Shown: one piece after another, positions 40,026 through 48,758 of the stretch
How positions within the stretch are numbered: the first letter of the stretch is position 1
Layout: each line of letters begins with the position of its first letter
Assembly: GCF_001468065.1 (NCBI RefSeq)
Contig: NZ_LNYZ01000019.1
Coordinates: 1 to 53,536, forward strand
Reading direction: 5' to 3'
Length of the DNA stretch: 53,536 nt
Origin: Legionella steigerwaltii
GTDB taxonomy: Bacteria > Pseudomonadota > Gammaproteobacteria > Legionellales > Legionellaceae
The notes under the pieces: model-generated
What the model was told of the DNA's origin: nothing
Database searches by the model: none
The model's input: the letters and a program-made list of their open reading frames with translations, nothing else
Translations under genes and position numbers: made by a program

Positions 40026-40562
40026 TTAGGGAACAGGAATATTCATCGGTTCAGCACGAACTTGCTCTTTAACAGCATCATAGCCTTCACGGTGATTAGC
40101 CATATAAATCAACGACCAACCACTGACCATAGATCCATCACCGAATACGCATATATCCGTCTCACCTAAAGAGTTAGAGAATCCACCACTTGTAATAAAT
40201 CCAATACCTGCACCGCCAATATTTTTACACACATTATGAGCAGGATTAGTAAATTCTCCTTCCCACAAAGGAGAATCATCTTTAATAGGGCGCATTTTTT
40301 TCATGAACGTGGCAGCGATGCTTGGTTCATCAGCAGAAAATGTTTCTAAGCCAATGGAAATAAAACCATTATCGACTGAGAAATTACAGAACATTTTAGA
40401 TTGACCTTTAACATAGCCTGCAGGAGTTAAAAACTCCGCAGTCATAGCTTCCACTGTACCGCCAGCATCACTGCAATATTGAGCTTGCTCTTCAGCTGTA
40501 GAGGCATAAATATTAGAAGCTAATAAGCTTAAAGCTAAAAAAACTGAGGACTTAATTTTCAT
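40026..40562 (-). CDS. Secreted DUF333-containing protein
   Basis: A protein of about 178 residues with a signal peptide (FLALSLLASNIYA-ST). The C-terminal part matches DUF333, a small Cys-rich module (CKNIGG... then DICVFGDGSMVSGWSLIYM), with a second similar Cys/Gly region near the N-terminus (YCSDAGGTVEAM). Its function is unknown. I use the ATG at 40562 rather than the GTG at 40571. It is followed by a hairpin and the barrel gene. Confidence 0.75.
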   Translation of the reverse strand: MKIKSSVFLALSLLASNIYASTAEEQAQYCSDAGGTVEAMTAEFLTPAGYVKGQSKMFCNFSVDNGFISIGLETFSADEPSIAATFMKKMRPIKDDSPLWEGEFTNPAHNVCKNIGGAGIGFITSGGFSNSLGETDICVFGDGSMVSGWSLIYMANHREGYDAVKEQVRAEPMNIPVP

Positions 40563-40760
40563 AAAATACACATCCCAAAAACTTTGACAAGATATTATAC
40601 AATACCGTTTTCTGAAGATATAGTGGAAAATAATCTGTATGGATTAAGCACTTACATACTTCATAGCAATTACGCCAAATATTTTTGGTTGAGCCAGGAT
40701 TTCCGTTGATTTTTGATTATATTTATGACAAAATGTTGTTTTTTACACCGAAACGTTGCC

Positions 40761-42098
40761 ATGAAAATTAATTTGTCGTTATTTGATATTGATGGATCCT
40801 TGTACCATAAGTTCACTTTTGGAGGATATCAAAACGAGCCTCATAATCAATGGTTATTAAACAGCAATGAACCGTTACTCAAACATATTGAAAGAAATAT
40901 CCAAAATAACAAATACGATAGATTCATCCTTGGCTATGGCACGAACCGTCAGGATAAAAGATCTGATAATAGTAATTGGTATCGCGGTGGTAGCATGGTA
41001 CCAGCTCTCCCTATTCTTCAAACCTACTTTGCGAAAAAAACAAATGCGGAAGTGCTAATCGAGCCATTTTTGATGGCAGATATTTATGGAAAACCCCAAA
41101 AAGATCCTCTTTCAAAACAAAACCGCTCAATTGAGCAGCGTAATTTAGCAGCAGGTGATTCTTATAAAAAACTCCTCTGTAAAAATAAGAGCGAAGAGCA
41201 CAGTGAGTGGATGTTTGATCATAGTAAAATCACTCTGATGTATGCACATGCTCACCGAGTGGCTCTCTTAAACCCTGAAGCGGAAGAAATCACCATCGAT
41301 TTTTACGATGACTCTGATGATATATTAAATCAGGTAAAGAGTTTTTTCCTTAAGAATCAATCTCTTTTGCCTAAAAAGGTAAGGTTAAACCTATTTAAAT
41401 ATGCAGGTGACAATCCGGTTTTACAACATTCCATTCAAGGAAATGGAGAAATAGATACGCATTATGATTGGAGCGTGCGCTTTTTTTCTTCACGAGGATA
41501 CTACTTTGGTAGTAGCGCCAGTGAAGATCGAAATATCAAAACCGCAACTGAATTAAAAAGATACCATGAGGAAGATCATTATCGAAGCCCAGGCCATGAG
41601 ATGGAAATGGATTTAGACGAATTACCTGCTGATTTTAAAGAAATACATGAACAGCAGATTTCAACACTGCAGTCTGATCCAATGCTTCTGGCAAGTGCTT
41701 ATATCACGGCAGATGCATTAGAAGAACCCGAATTAAAATTGATTAAAATAGCTGTTCACGATGCGTGCAATAACTATCAGCGTTGGTACAAAAAAGAAAC
41801 AGACTATCAAAATATTCGAGGCCCTAATGGATTCTTCACCTGGCTTCGCCATAGTCAATCTGGACAAGATAGAGCAATGAATCTTCAAAATGAGATTGAT
41901 CAGATTATCTTTTCAGCGGACGATGCGAAATCAAAAATTAATAATTTATTAACTCACTCATCCACCAGATACCATCGTCATTCATTTGCGTCATTTTTGC
42001 TAGATGAACTGCGAAAAATAGACTCATGGAAAAATTTTGCTCCCGATGAATCGAATCATTATAATCAAGTGACGGTTAAAAGTATGCTAAGTATGTAG
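40761..42098 (+). CDS. HAD-like protein, Dot/Icm effector candidate
   Basis: A protein of about 445 residues without a signal peptide. The N-terminus LSLFDIDGSLYHKF fits the HAD phosphatase/transferase motif I (DxDG), and ITIDFYDDSDDIL could be motif IV; a motif II/III assignment is not clear. The segment RFILGYGTNRQDKRSDNSNW resembles proteins I associate with Legionella effectors, but I cannot name the family. The ATG at 40761 is chosen because the HAD motif follows directly; the frame extends 16 codons further. Effector status is inference. Confidence 0.65.
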   Translation: MKINLSLFDIDGSLYHKFTFGGYQNEPHNQWLLNSNEPLLKHIERNIQNNKYDRFILGYGTNRQDKRSDNSNWYRGGSMVPALPILQTYFAKKTNAEVLIEPFLMADIYGKPQKDPLSKQNRSIEQRNLAAGDSYKKLLCKNKSEEHSEWMFDHSKITLMYAHAHRVALLNPEAEEITIDFYDDSDDILNQVKSFFLKNQSLLPKKVRLNLFKYAGDNPVLQHSIQGNGEIDTHYDWSVRFFSSRGYYFGSSASEDRNIKTATELKRYHEEDHYRSPGHEMEMDLDELPADFKEIHEQQISTLQSDPMLLASAYITADALEEPELKLIKIAVHDACNNYQRWYKKETDYQNIRGPNGFFTWLRHSQSGQDRAMNLQNEIDQIIFSADDAKSKINNLLTHSSTRYHRHSFASFLLDELRKIDSWKNFAPDESNHYNQVTVKSMLSM

Positions 42099-42210
42099 GA
42101 GCCCAGCGTAACCTGAGTTAATGGTGCGCAAAAGCTTTTTTGTTTGATCTTTAATTTCGACTGTATTGAAATGTAATCAAACGAAACATTTTAAGAGACT
42201 TACAGAGTAA

Positions 42211-42235
42211 TGGGGACGGACCCGGACCGTCCCCA
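42211..42235. repeat. GGGGACGG inverted repeat
   Basis: A perfect 9-bp palindrome TGGGGACGG (42211-42219) / CCGTCCCCA (42227-42235) with loop ACCCGGA. It lies between the convergent HAD-like and secreted-protein genes. GGGGACGG-type palindromes are typical of REP elements mobilised by RAYT transposases elsewhere, but no such transposase is in the window. It could also act as a bidirectional terminator. Confidence 0.6.
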
Positions 42236-42292
42236 AACTTGGCTCAGATCCTTAATCCGGACCGAGCGGTAATGAGTGGTTACAACTAATGC

Positions 42293-42871
42293 TTATTTTT
42301 TGCTGAGAGTGCAAGTGAGTGTACTTAATTCACCCATTTGTTCCAAATCTATAAAACTTAGAGTTTGTCCTTTTATGGTAAGTTGTTCATTAGTTAAAGA
42401 AAAAGCAATCTGCCCAATCATAGTTTCCATTGGATTCGCTTCATTATGGGGATATAAAGAATGCATTTTGTCAAAATACACCCCTTTCATTATTAACATG
42501 GACATGTCATTGCTCCATTCGAGCGAAGTATGTTCATATGCTGCACTTAAATTATCTGATGTTGTTTCAGTATGAAGTGGTCCTATCTTAAGCTCCTGAC
42601 CATCTATATTAAAGTAGGTGTCATCATTTTCTATCGTTACATCCATAGATATCTCAATATCATCAGCCAAAGAGCAATTACCTGACCAACTGCCTGAAAA
42701 ATCAGTATAATTTTGATTTTTATGTTTCGCCATGGGTTTTGTGTGCACATTAACGGCCGAATGTAACGATCGTTTTCCAGGCATTAATTTTTGAAAAAAA
42801 TCTGAAGCAAATAGTGGCGTTGTAAGTAGACTTCCTGTTATAAGAACAGTAACGATGATGTTTTTATTCAT
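42293..42871 (-). CDS. Unassigned secreted protein
   Basis: A protein of about 192 residues: Met-Asn-Lys then a hydrophobic signal segment (NIIVTVLITGSLLTTPLFA-SD). The remaining region looks beta-rich (FSGSWSGNCSLADDIEISMD, then YFNIDGQELKIGP) and contains two Cys (NCSL, TLTCTL) that may pair. No family recognised. The ATG at 42871 follows AAAGGG; an in-frame upstream extension to 42925 is unlikely. Similar beta-rich Trp/Gly features appear in the neighbour at 43174, but I do not claim homology. Confidence 0.7.
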   Translation of the reverse strand: MNKNIIVTVLITGSLLTTPLFASDFFQKLMPGKRSLHSAVNVHTKPMAKHKNQNYTDFSGSWSGNCSLADDIEISMDVTIENDDTYFNIDGQELKIGPLHTETTSDNLSAAYEHTSLEWSNDMSMLIMKGVYFDKMHSLYPHNEANPMETMIGQIAFSLTNEQLTIKGQTLSFIDLEQMGELSTLTCTLSKK

Positions 42872-43115
42872 ATATCTATATCCCTTTAAATTATAAAAAA
42901 AATTCATATTCCTTAACACAGCCACATTCTATAGCACAATATTTTTTTTTCAAAACAATAGATTCGAATTAATCAAAACGCCATCTCATTATAGATTGAA
43001 AAAGTAGTGTAGGTTGTAACTTTTTATCAAGGAAAACCTTAGTGGATTGCCAATAACGAACGATTGATGCACTCTCTGTAATCCCGGTGGATGACTGATG
43101 GCAGAGTGTGTAGTA

Positions 43116-43160
43116 AGTGTAGCAATTGTCTTAAATTTATTTCAAGACAGTTGCTACACT
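43116..43160. repeat. AGCAACTGTCTT hairpin element, copy 2
   Basis: Arms of 17 bases (43116-43132 and 43144-43160) pair with one G-T mismatch around an 11-base AT-rich loop. It starts 14 bases past the stop of the caspase-like gene, the same placement as copy 1. The rest of the gap 42872-43173 contains nothing else I can identify. Confidence 0.8.
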
Positions 43161-43173
43161 AATGGATCTTGAC

Positions 43174-44391
43174 TCATTTAGGTTCCAAGATCACAAAACC
43201 TGCGGCTTCAAATGGTACATTAGCAATAGTGGTATCGCCAGCTAAGGGTAACATTTTTAAAAGATTATTAGCGGCCACATGGGGGGGCATTCCTCTTGAA
43301 AGAATCATGTCAAAATAGAGAAACTCGATAATTGCGCTCATCGACCAGTCAACTGAAGTGGTATACCCTGAAATTGGAAATTGTACGTTCTGTGACATAT
43401 GCTCTTGAATCTCTTTAGGAACATTTTCTTTCATCATTAAACAGGCTGAAAAATGTAAAAGCTCTAAATTTGCAGCATAGTTTAAAGCCTGGCTTATTTT
43501 TTCGCCGCTAATGGTTTCGTCACCGACAGTTATTCCATCAACACTTCCATGCGACGCTATGGATAAAACCACTGGTTCAGGAAGATATGCAATTTGTTGT
43601 ACCCATTTAGTGAAACTTTTTTCACCCGTAAAATATCGATGACGAACTTGCACATTGGAAATTCTTGCGAAAAAGCTTTTCAGCATATCCCCAAAGGAAA
43701 ACTCTTGTTGCTCAAGTGAAGTCTCCCAGCGCGCTTCAACAATGACTAACCATTTGATCCCAGGCATTGGAAGTACTCTCGAACCTCCCCAATCAGTCCA
43801 TTCCGTATCCCCTTTCGCGCGCCATTTTCCTTTAAAACTATTACCTACCTCATTTAATTGGAACCATCCCTCTCCCTCAGCATTTGGTTCTTTATAGGTG
43901 AAATTAAAACGATTGTTTTCTAAAGTGCCATGAATCGTTGAATTCGTTGAAGGATTATAGACACCTTCGATTTGATTATCTTTTTGGATTAATCGCATAG
44001 AACCATAATCTGTTTTCCAAACACCACCAAAATTCATTTCCTCAGTGGCAAAGCGTTCACCTTTCCAGAGGTGCCAATCATTATGCCCTTTTTCTCGCCA
44101 AAAACCGGAAAAGCTCTTTCCGTCTGCTGAAAGCTTAAAATAGCCTTCTCCACTGGCCTGAGGTTCACGATAAGTAAAAACGAATTTTTGGCCATTGTTT
44201 TCGAGATGTCCATCAATCTGACACGATTGCTGACTTAAAATATAAACCCCTTTGAGCTGATTTTCTCCCGCACTTTCTAATTTCATCACCCCAAAAGTAG
44301 TATTCCAACTTCCCAAAAAACCACTTTCGGCATTGACTGTAAAACTCGTAATACTCATTAAAACGAAAAGAAAAAAGGCGTGTTTTTTCAT
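43174..44391 (-). CDS. Secreted protein with two beta repeats and a caspase-like domain
   Basis: A 405-residue protein from the ATG at 44391 (AGGA nine bases upstream; the frame also has a GTG at 44409). After a signal peptide (SITSFTVNA-ES) come two tandem copies of a roughly 85-residue domain (about residues 23-109 and 120-206). Shared pieces are GVY, HLENN/TLENN, FTYREP/FTYKEP, GEG and the FxG-W-KG-W pattern. The C-terminal half has SIASHGSVDG (His281) and NLELLHFSACLMM (Cys317), spaced as in clan CD caspase/CHAT proteases. It is probably a periplasmic or secreted cysteine protease; function and family assignment are inferred. Confidence 0.75.
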   Translation of the reverse strand: MKKHAFFLFVLMSITSFTVNAESGFLGSWNTTFGVMKLESAGENQLKGVYILSQQSCQIDGHLENNGQKFVFTYREPQASGEGYFKLSADGKSFSGFWREKGHNDWHLWKGERFATEEMNFGGVWKTDYGSMRLIQKDNQIEGVYNPSTNSTIHGTLENNRFNFTYKEPNAEGEGWFQLNEVGNSFKGKWRAKGDTEWTDWGGSRVLPMPGIKWLVIVEARWETSLEQQEFSFGDMLKSFFARISNVQVRHRYFTGEKSFTKWVQQIAYLPEPVVLSIASHGSVDGITVGDETISGEKISQALNYAANLELLHFSACLMMKENVPKEIQEHMSQNVQFPISGYTTSVDWSMSAIIEFLYFDMILSRGMPPHVAANNLLKMLPLAGDTTIANVPFEAAGFVILEPK

Positions 44392-44449
44392 ACCGAATAT
44401 CCTTTTCACAGATGAAAAATTATTCTAAAACTAATTGGCTAGTATTTAC

Positions 44450-44473
44450 AATTGTGTCCGCGCTGACACAATT
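44450..44473. promoter_or_regulatory. Operator-like palindrome upstream of the caspase-like gene
   Basis: AATTGTGTC (44450-44458), a 6-base spacer CGCGCT, then GACACAATT (44465-44473). It lies 59 bases before the caspase-like gene's ATG, in a promoter-like location for a dimeric regulator. Confidence 0.4.
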
Positions 44474-44959
44474 AATGAGTTATTGACAGAGACATAAAAC
44501 GAGCTTTTTGCCTTATCTAATTTTTTTTCCCAACGACAATCACTGTAATAATTTGAAAAACATAGTAATTAAAAATTTTTACGAGTTTGAGTAAATGAAA
44601 TCAGTCAAAATCTAACTAATTTATAATATAATGATAAATAGCTTAATAAAACTCTTGCTGAACAACTCTATATGCCAGCATGTATCTTTGCTACATTGAT
44701 TATAAGAGTAAGTGAATATGGATTTTAATCTACATTATGTGAAAATCTTAACTCTAATTCTACCCCATCAACTATGGATGAAGATTGGATTACCCTTTTC
44801 TTCGAAAAATTCAAAATTGTCTCTCTGATATTCAAGTTCAAAACAAAATAATGCATCCAGTATAGCACTTGAGTGACCTACCATTTGATTTTATGAGTAA
44901 AAACATAAGCAAATAGAAACATTAGGTTTTTTTGAATTATTGAAGAGAGAATCCATAAA
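44474..44959. other. AT-rich gap with a possible DUF2806-like relic
   Basis: This stretch has no intact gene. Around 44718-44876 short plus-strand pieces in different frames read STMDEDWITLFFEKFK and then SDIQVQNKIMHPV. They resemble the DUF2806 segment that precedes LWGKILAGE in that family, as a degenerate remnant. This is a weak pattern match and should be treated as speculative. Confidence 0.25.
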
Positions 44960-46501
44960 ATGGAAATGAAATTATTTAAACCGCAAAAAACAAATACAAA
45001 AACATGTCCATATGCCCCCAACACAACACAAAAGCCAGCAACATCGCCTCATGACGCATTACCTAACATACCCGAAGCAGAGACAGGCTCTAAAACATTA
45101 CCGCAGCACCAACAAGGTTGGCGTAACTTAGGACGTTTATTCGATCAGGGCGCTTCTCCTTTCTTTTACGAGATGGCTGCGCGCACAAAACAAAAATTTT
45201 TCAAAATCGACATTGGCACACAAAACATCTATATGGTAACTGATGGCAAAATTGCCAAAGAACTGCTGACAAAATATCCAGAGCTGGGCCGCGGAGACAT
45301 CCTTGAGCCATTTACGCATATGGTCGGAAGGGTTTTTTTCGCTGAAGATGGACTGGCAGCCTCTGAACCACGCAAAGTTTTTTTGAATACCATCGCCCGC
45401 GGACCGATCAATTTCGAAAGAATTGCCCAAGTCAATCAACGCACTTTTGACTCGATGAATCTGACATCCAATGGAGGCATTGATGATCTCTATGCCAGTG
45501 TCGCATGGCATACAATAGGGTGCATCGCTGCATGCTTCGTAGGCACTTATGATCTGTCGGCGCTGCCACCAGACACACACAAAATATTCATGGATGCAAC
45601 ACGCCTAATTACAAAAGCAAGTATGGATCCCCTAAGCCGCCTAATTCATCCAGGCCTCCGATCTGACTTTCGGGCAACGAGCAAAGCTATGGCAGATATT
45701 GCACAGAAACTTCTTTCTACAAACATAGACAATATTTGCAAAGGTAATAATTACATCTGGGATTTGGGGATATTTCGTGCCGAGCAATTACACCCCGAGA
45801 TGAACTTTGATGACTGCACACACTTTGAGGAAAACAATCCAAAAGCAACGATCGTGCGCGATCTCATCGAAAATGATCGCTTTATACGAGAGCACGGACC
45901 TCTAACGATTTTCGCCTCCTCTAATGTAGGAGCAACGATGTTTTATATGCTGGATGTGCTTAGCCAAAGACCTGATGTGGTAGATAAGATGCACGAAGAA
46001 ATTGCTCGTGTTTTGGGCAAAGAGCCATTTACATACAACCGAATAGCAGACTTACCTTACGTACAAGCAGTCGTTCAGGAAACACTATGGCAAGCAACCC
46101 CTATTCCTAATTTTCCCCGCGCGGTACTCAACCCCTTTCAAGCAAACATTAACGGGGAAACCATATCGTTTCAGAAAGGTGATATGTTAATGTTTCTTTT
46201 TAGACCCATGCATGGGCCGAATCGCGCATTTTCGCCAGAAAAATGGCTTGAGGGCGATGACCTATTCTCATTTGGTGCAGGACCTAGACGTTGTCCAGCT
46301 AGTCCGTTTGCAAAACAAATGTTGACTCAGTTTTTGGTCGACATGGATTTACATGGGCTGCGCATTATGCCAACGAGAAAACCCACCTACACCACGCGCA
46401 ACGGTTTGTTAGGGCCTGATTATCAACCAGAAGATCCTCTGTCTGCTGAGGTAGAACATGTTGCAGGAGAGGAATATCCAAGAGCAATTGCGAGATTATA
46501 A
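44960..46501 (+). CDS. Cytochrome P450 lacking the ExxR arginine
   Basis: A 513-residue soluble P450. The heme loop is intact (FSFGAGPRRCPASPFAKQM, with the Cys ligand). The PERF-like PEKW precedes it and an I-helix-like FASSNVGATMFYML is seen. The K-helix motif reads QETLWQATPIPNFPR: the universally conserved Arg of ExxR is Trp, encoded by TGG. A few P450s, such as CYP157 of Streptomyces, also lack this arginine. The substrate is unknown, and electron-transfer partner genes are not adjacent. The N-terminus has no membrane anchor. Length is slightly above usual for bacterial P450s. Confidence 0.85.
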   Translation: MEMKLFKPQKTNTKTCPYAPNTTQKPATSPHDALPNIPEAETGSKTLPQHQQGWRNLGRLFDQGASPFFYEMAARTKQKFFKIDIGTQNIYMVTDGKIAKELLTKYPELGRGDILEPFTHMVGRVFFAEDGLAASEPRKVFLNTIARGPINFERIAQVNQRTFDSMNLTSNGGIDDLYASVAWHTIGCIAACFVGTYDLSALPPDTHKIFMDATRLITKASMDPLSRLIHPGLRSDFRATSKAMADIAQKLLSTNIDNICKGNNYIWDLGIFRAEQLHPEMNFDDCTHFEENNPKATIVRDLIENDRFIREHGPLTIFASSNVGATMFYMLDVLSQRPDVVDKMHEEIARVLGKEPFTYNRIADLPYVQAVVQETLWQATPIPNFPRAVLNPFQANINGETISFQKGDMLMFLFRPMHGPNRAFSPEKWLEGDDLFSFGAGPRRCPASPFAKQMLTQFLVDMDLHGLRIMPTRKPTYTTRNGLLGPDYQPEDPLSAEVEHVAGEEYPRAIARL

Positions 46502-46765
46502 CTGTTTTCTAAAGACGTGACAGGTTGCGGCTTGTAGCCGCGCGTCAAAACCCCTTATATGCTGCGTTTCGGTGCTCTAAGATCACACCATTTTTGTCTA
46601 AGAGTTGTCTACAAGCGCTAGTACAGCAGTTTACCAATCTCCCAATGACTCTTCTAAGCCCAGGTAGAAAAAAAGAGCGATAATTTCTATTGCACTTAAG
46701 TTTTTTTAACCACAAACTAAACGTTATAAATAAAGCTTAAAAATTCTTTAAGTAAATCTTATATC

Positions 46766-47644
46766 ATGATCAAAGTATTAAAGTGGATAGAGGAAGTCTA
46801 CAGTAATTGGCGAGATGATAGGGTAGCAAGCCTTGCAGCGGCTCTTGCCTACTACACTCTATTTTCTCTTGCCCCAATTTTATTAATTTCTATCGCGATA
46901 GTAGGCTCTTTATTTGGGGAAGAAGCCGCTCGGAATCAACTATTGACTCAAATAAGTGTTTTGGCAGGGAAACAAGTTGCCTTAGAAATTCAAGAAATTA
47001 TTAAAAACGCAACCCTCCGCACAACTTCCTTAAATGTTCAAATCGTTAGTATTCTCATCTTATTATTTAGTGCCTCAGGTATTTTTAGCGAAATTCAAAC
47101 AGGATTAAATATTATTTGGGGAGTGAAATCTAATCCCGACAAAAAACGATTTGCGTTCATTAGAAGCAGATTTCTATCCTTTGCTATGGTTTTGACTTCA
47201 GCATTATTATTATTAATTTCATTGATAATAACTACCTTACTTGCAGCATTAAGCAGCCATATTCACTATTTCATAGGGGTTGATATTTTTTCTGAATTGA
47301 TAGTGAGTTACTTTTTTTCTTTTATAATAGCCACTGTACTTTTTGCCATGATGTTTAAACACTTACCTGACGTCAAACTTAAATGGGGTAATGTATGGGT
47401 AGGCGCCTTAAGTACGTCTTTGTTATTTATTTTGGGAAAAATATTAATTGGCTTTTATTTAAATCATGCCCATATCACTTCAATATTTGGTGCTGCAGGC
47501 TCTTTAATAATCCTTCTAATTTGGGTTTATTATTCAGCACAAATTTTCTTTCTTGGTGCAGAAATAACAAAAATTTATTCTAATAAAAAAAGCGTTAAAA
47601 TTACCCCTACTCGAAATGCCTTGCCTAGAAAATCAAATGAGTGA
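46766..47644 (+). CDS. YihY/BrkB family inner-membrane protein
   Basis: A 292-residue polytopic protein with six hydrophobic segments. The family start YSNWRDDRVASLAAALAYYTLFSLAP is characteristic, and SIFGAAGSLIILLIWVYYSAQIFFLGAEITK is the C-terminal signature. The family was once annotated ribonuclease BN; that activity is now assigned to another gene, and the real function is unclear (BrkB was linked to serum resistance in Bordetella). A small hairpin at 46527-46541 lies in the preceding 264-base gap. Confidence 0.88.
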   Translation: MIKVLKWIEEVYSNWRDDRVASLAAALAYYTLFSLAPILLISIAIVGSLFGEEAARNQLLTQISVLAGKQVALEIQEIIKNATLRTTSLNVQIVSILILLFSASGIFSEIQTGLNIIWGVKSNPDKKRFAFIRSRFLSFAMVLTSALLLLISLIITTLLAALSSHIHYFIGVDIFSELIVSYFFSFIIATVLFAMMFKHLPDVKLKWGNVWVGALSTSLLFILGKILIGFYLNHAHITSIFGAAGSLIILLIWVYYSAQIFFLGAEITKIYSNKKSVKITPTRNALPRKSNE

Positions 47645-47658
47645 AAAACAAGATCATT

Positions 47659-48006
47659 CTAAATTTTTTTATCAATTAACCAGTAACTATAAGAACCAAG
47701 TATCATCCCAATAACAAAATAAACTGGATCAAAATTAAACGTTGAAAGCGCGGTGATGGATGGTCCTGGACAATAGCCAGCGGGACCCCAACCTATCCCA
47801 AAAATAGCACTGCCGATGATAAGTTTTTTTGTAATTTGCTTATTTTGAGGAAGATGAAATTCTGCAGCAATTATTGGCTTTTCTTTTTTTAGTACCAATC
47901 GATAACCTATCAATGTCGTAAGGACTGCAGACACCATGACAAAGAGTAGGGTCGGATCCCAAGGACCAAAGAAGTCCAGAAAATTGAGAATCTTATAGGG
48001 ATTTGT
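47659..48006 (-). pseudogene. 5'-truncated YeeE/YedE-type (DUF6691) sulfur-transport gene
   Basis: The C-terminal part of the family is intact: GYRLVLKKEKP, then FGIGWGPAGYCPGPSITAL. An ATG-started frame runs only 47937-47659 (92 residues). Family-like sequence continues in frame upstream of that ATG (TNPYKILNFLDFFGPWDPTL, up to about 48006), then meets a TGA. The first membrane segment is missing, so the gene has lost its 5' end. Full-length relatives are about 135-140 residues and usually pair with a second YeeE half; none is seen. Confidence 0.75.
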
Positions 48007-48019
48007 TCTTCATGCTAAA

Positions 48020-48382
48020 TTGGATGAAGTTAAAGAAAGTATGTTAAAGCATTGTCATAGTTTTATGGATTTAAGTGATGAAGTACAAATGCAAAAAAGA
48101 AATGTGCTGTTGGCAACATTACAATTTTTTGAAGATCTTGATCATCAAGCGTTAGCGAAGGTAACTGCAGAAAATCCAAAATATGCTGACGCAACACTAC
48201 GAAGTACTACTCTGGCCCTAGTATCAAAGGGCGTAAAATTAGTAGCGCTTATAGAGGATAAGAAAGCAAAAATGGGTTCATTTAGAGGATTTAGAGAACA
48301 ACTAAATGAGGGTAGAGAGCAAGCAAACGCAAAAGCTCAAGAAAGTGTAATTGTAGATGAAGTAGTCTTGAGAGCAAGTTAA
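48020..48382 (+). CDS. Truncated unassigned gene (C-terminal fragment)
   Basis: The annotated start would be TTG at 48020 (120 residues), but the frame is open back to 47999 without any ATG and without a ribosome-binding site. The protein is soluble and helical (MLKHCHSFMDLSDEVQMQKR) with an EDKKAKMGSFRGFREQL basic patch. It appears to be the 3' end of a longer gene whose start was lost at the junction with the truncated DUF6691 gene. No family recognised. Confidence 0.5.
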   Translation: MDEVKESMLKHCHSFMDLSDEVQMQKRNVLLATLQFFEDLDHQALAKVTAENPKYADATLRSTTLALVSKGVKLVALIEDKKAKMGSFRGFREQLNEGREQANAKAQESVIVDEVVLRAS

Positions 48383-48758
48383 ATAACTGCCCCAAGTCTT
48401 TTAATTTGTTATCATTCAAGCGTACTTGTAATGGCTTCTCATATAAATTAGGCCAAGGATCATAGGCATCAATTATTATTAATAATCCGTAAAAAAGCAT
48501 TTAATCAAAAAGATAGCGGCTATCGAAGAAAAAACAAATTGATTGACGAGCTCTGTTCATGCATCACATAATCCTATGTGTTCCCTTTTACGTGCTAGAC
48601 AAATTTTATTTTTTTCGAAATGAATTTTACTTCAAGAAAAGGGATCATTATATGTTTGTGAGTCATTTTGGTGGGCAAATATTAGACAGGTTTAACCGGA
48701 GAATTTGGACTCTCATGCAACAATCAACATGGAATCATTTAACGGAGGTTAAATAGTT
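48383..48758. other. Gap with a possible gene remnant
   Basis: On the minus strand 48500-48383 reads IIIDAYDPWPNLYEKPLQVR and further residues in a coding-like manner. It then runs antisense into the truncated gene, so it may be another fragment left by the rearrangement. A short plus-strand frame at 48559-48756 ends just before the next gene and is not convincing. A GGAGG ribosome-binding site for the next gene lies at its end. Confidence 0.3.

Noticed and set aside
48559..48756. Small 65-codon frame
   Set aside because: No ribosome-binding site at its first ATG, low-complexity aromatic N-terminus, and no family match. Coupling to the next gene is possible but unsupported.
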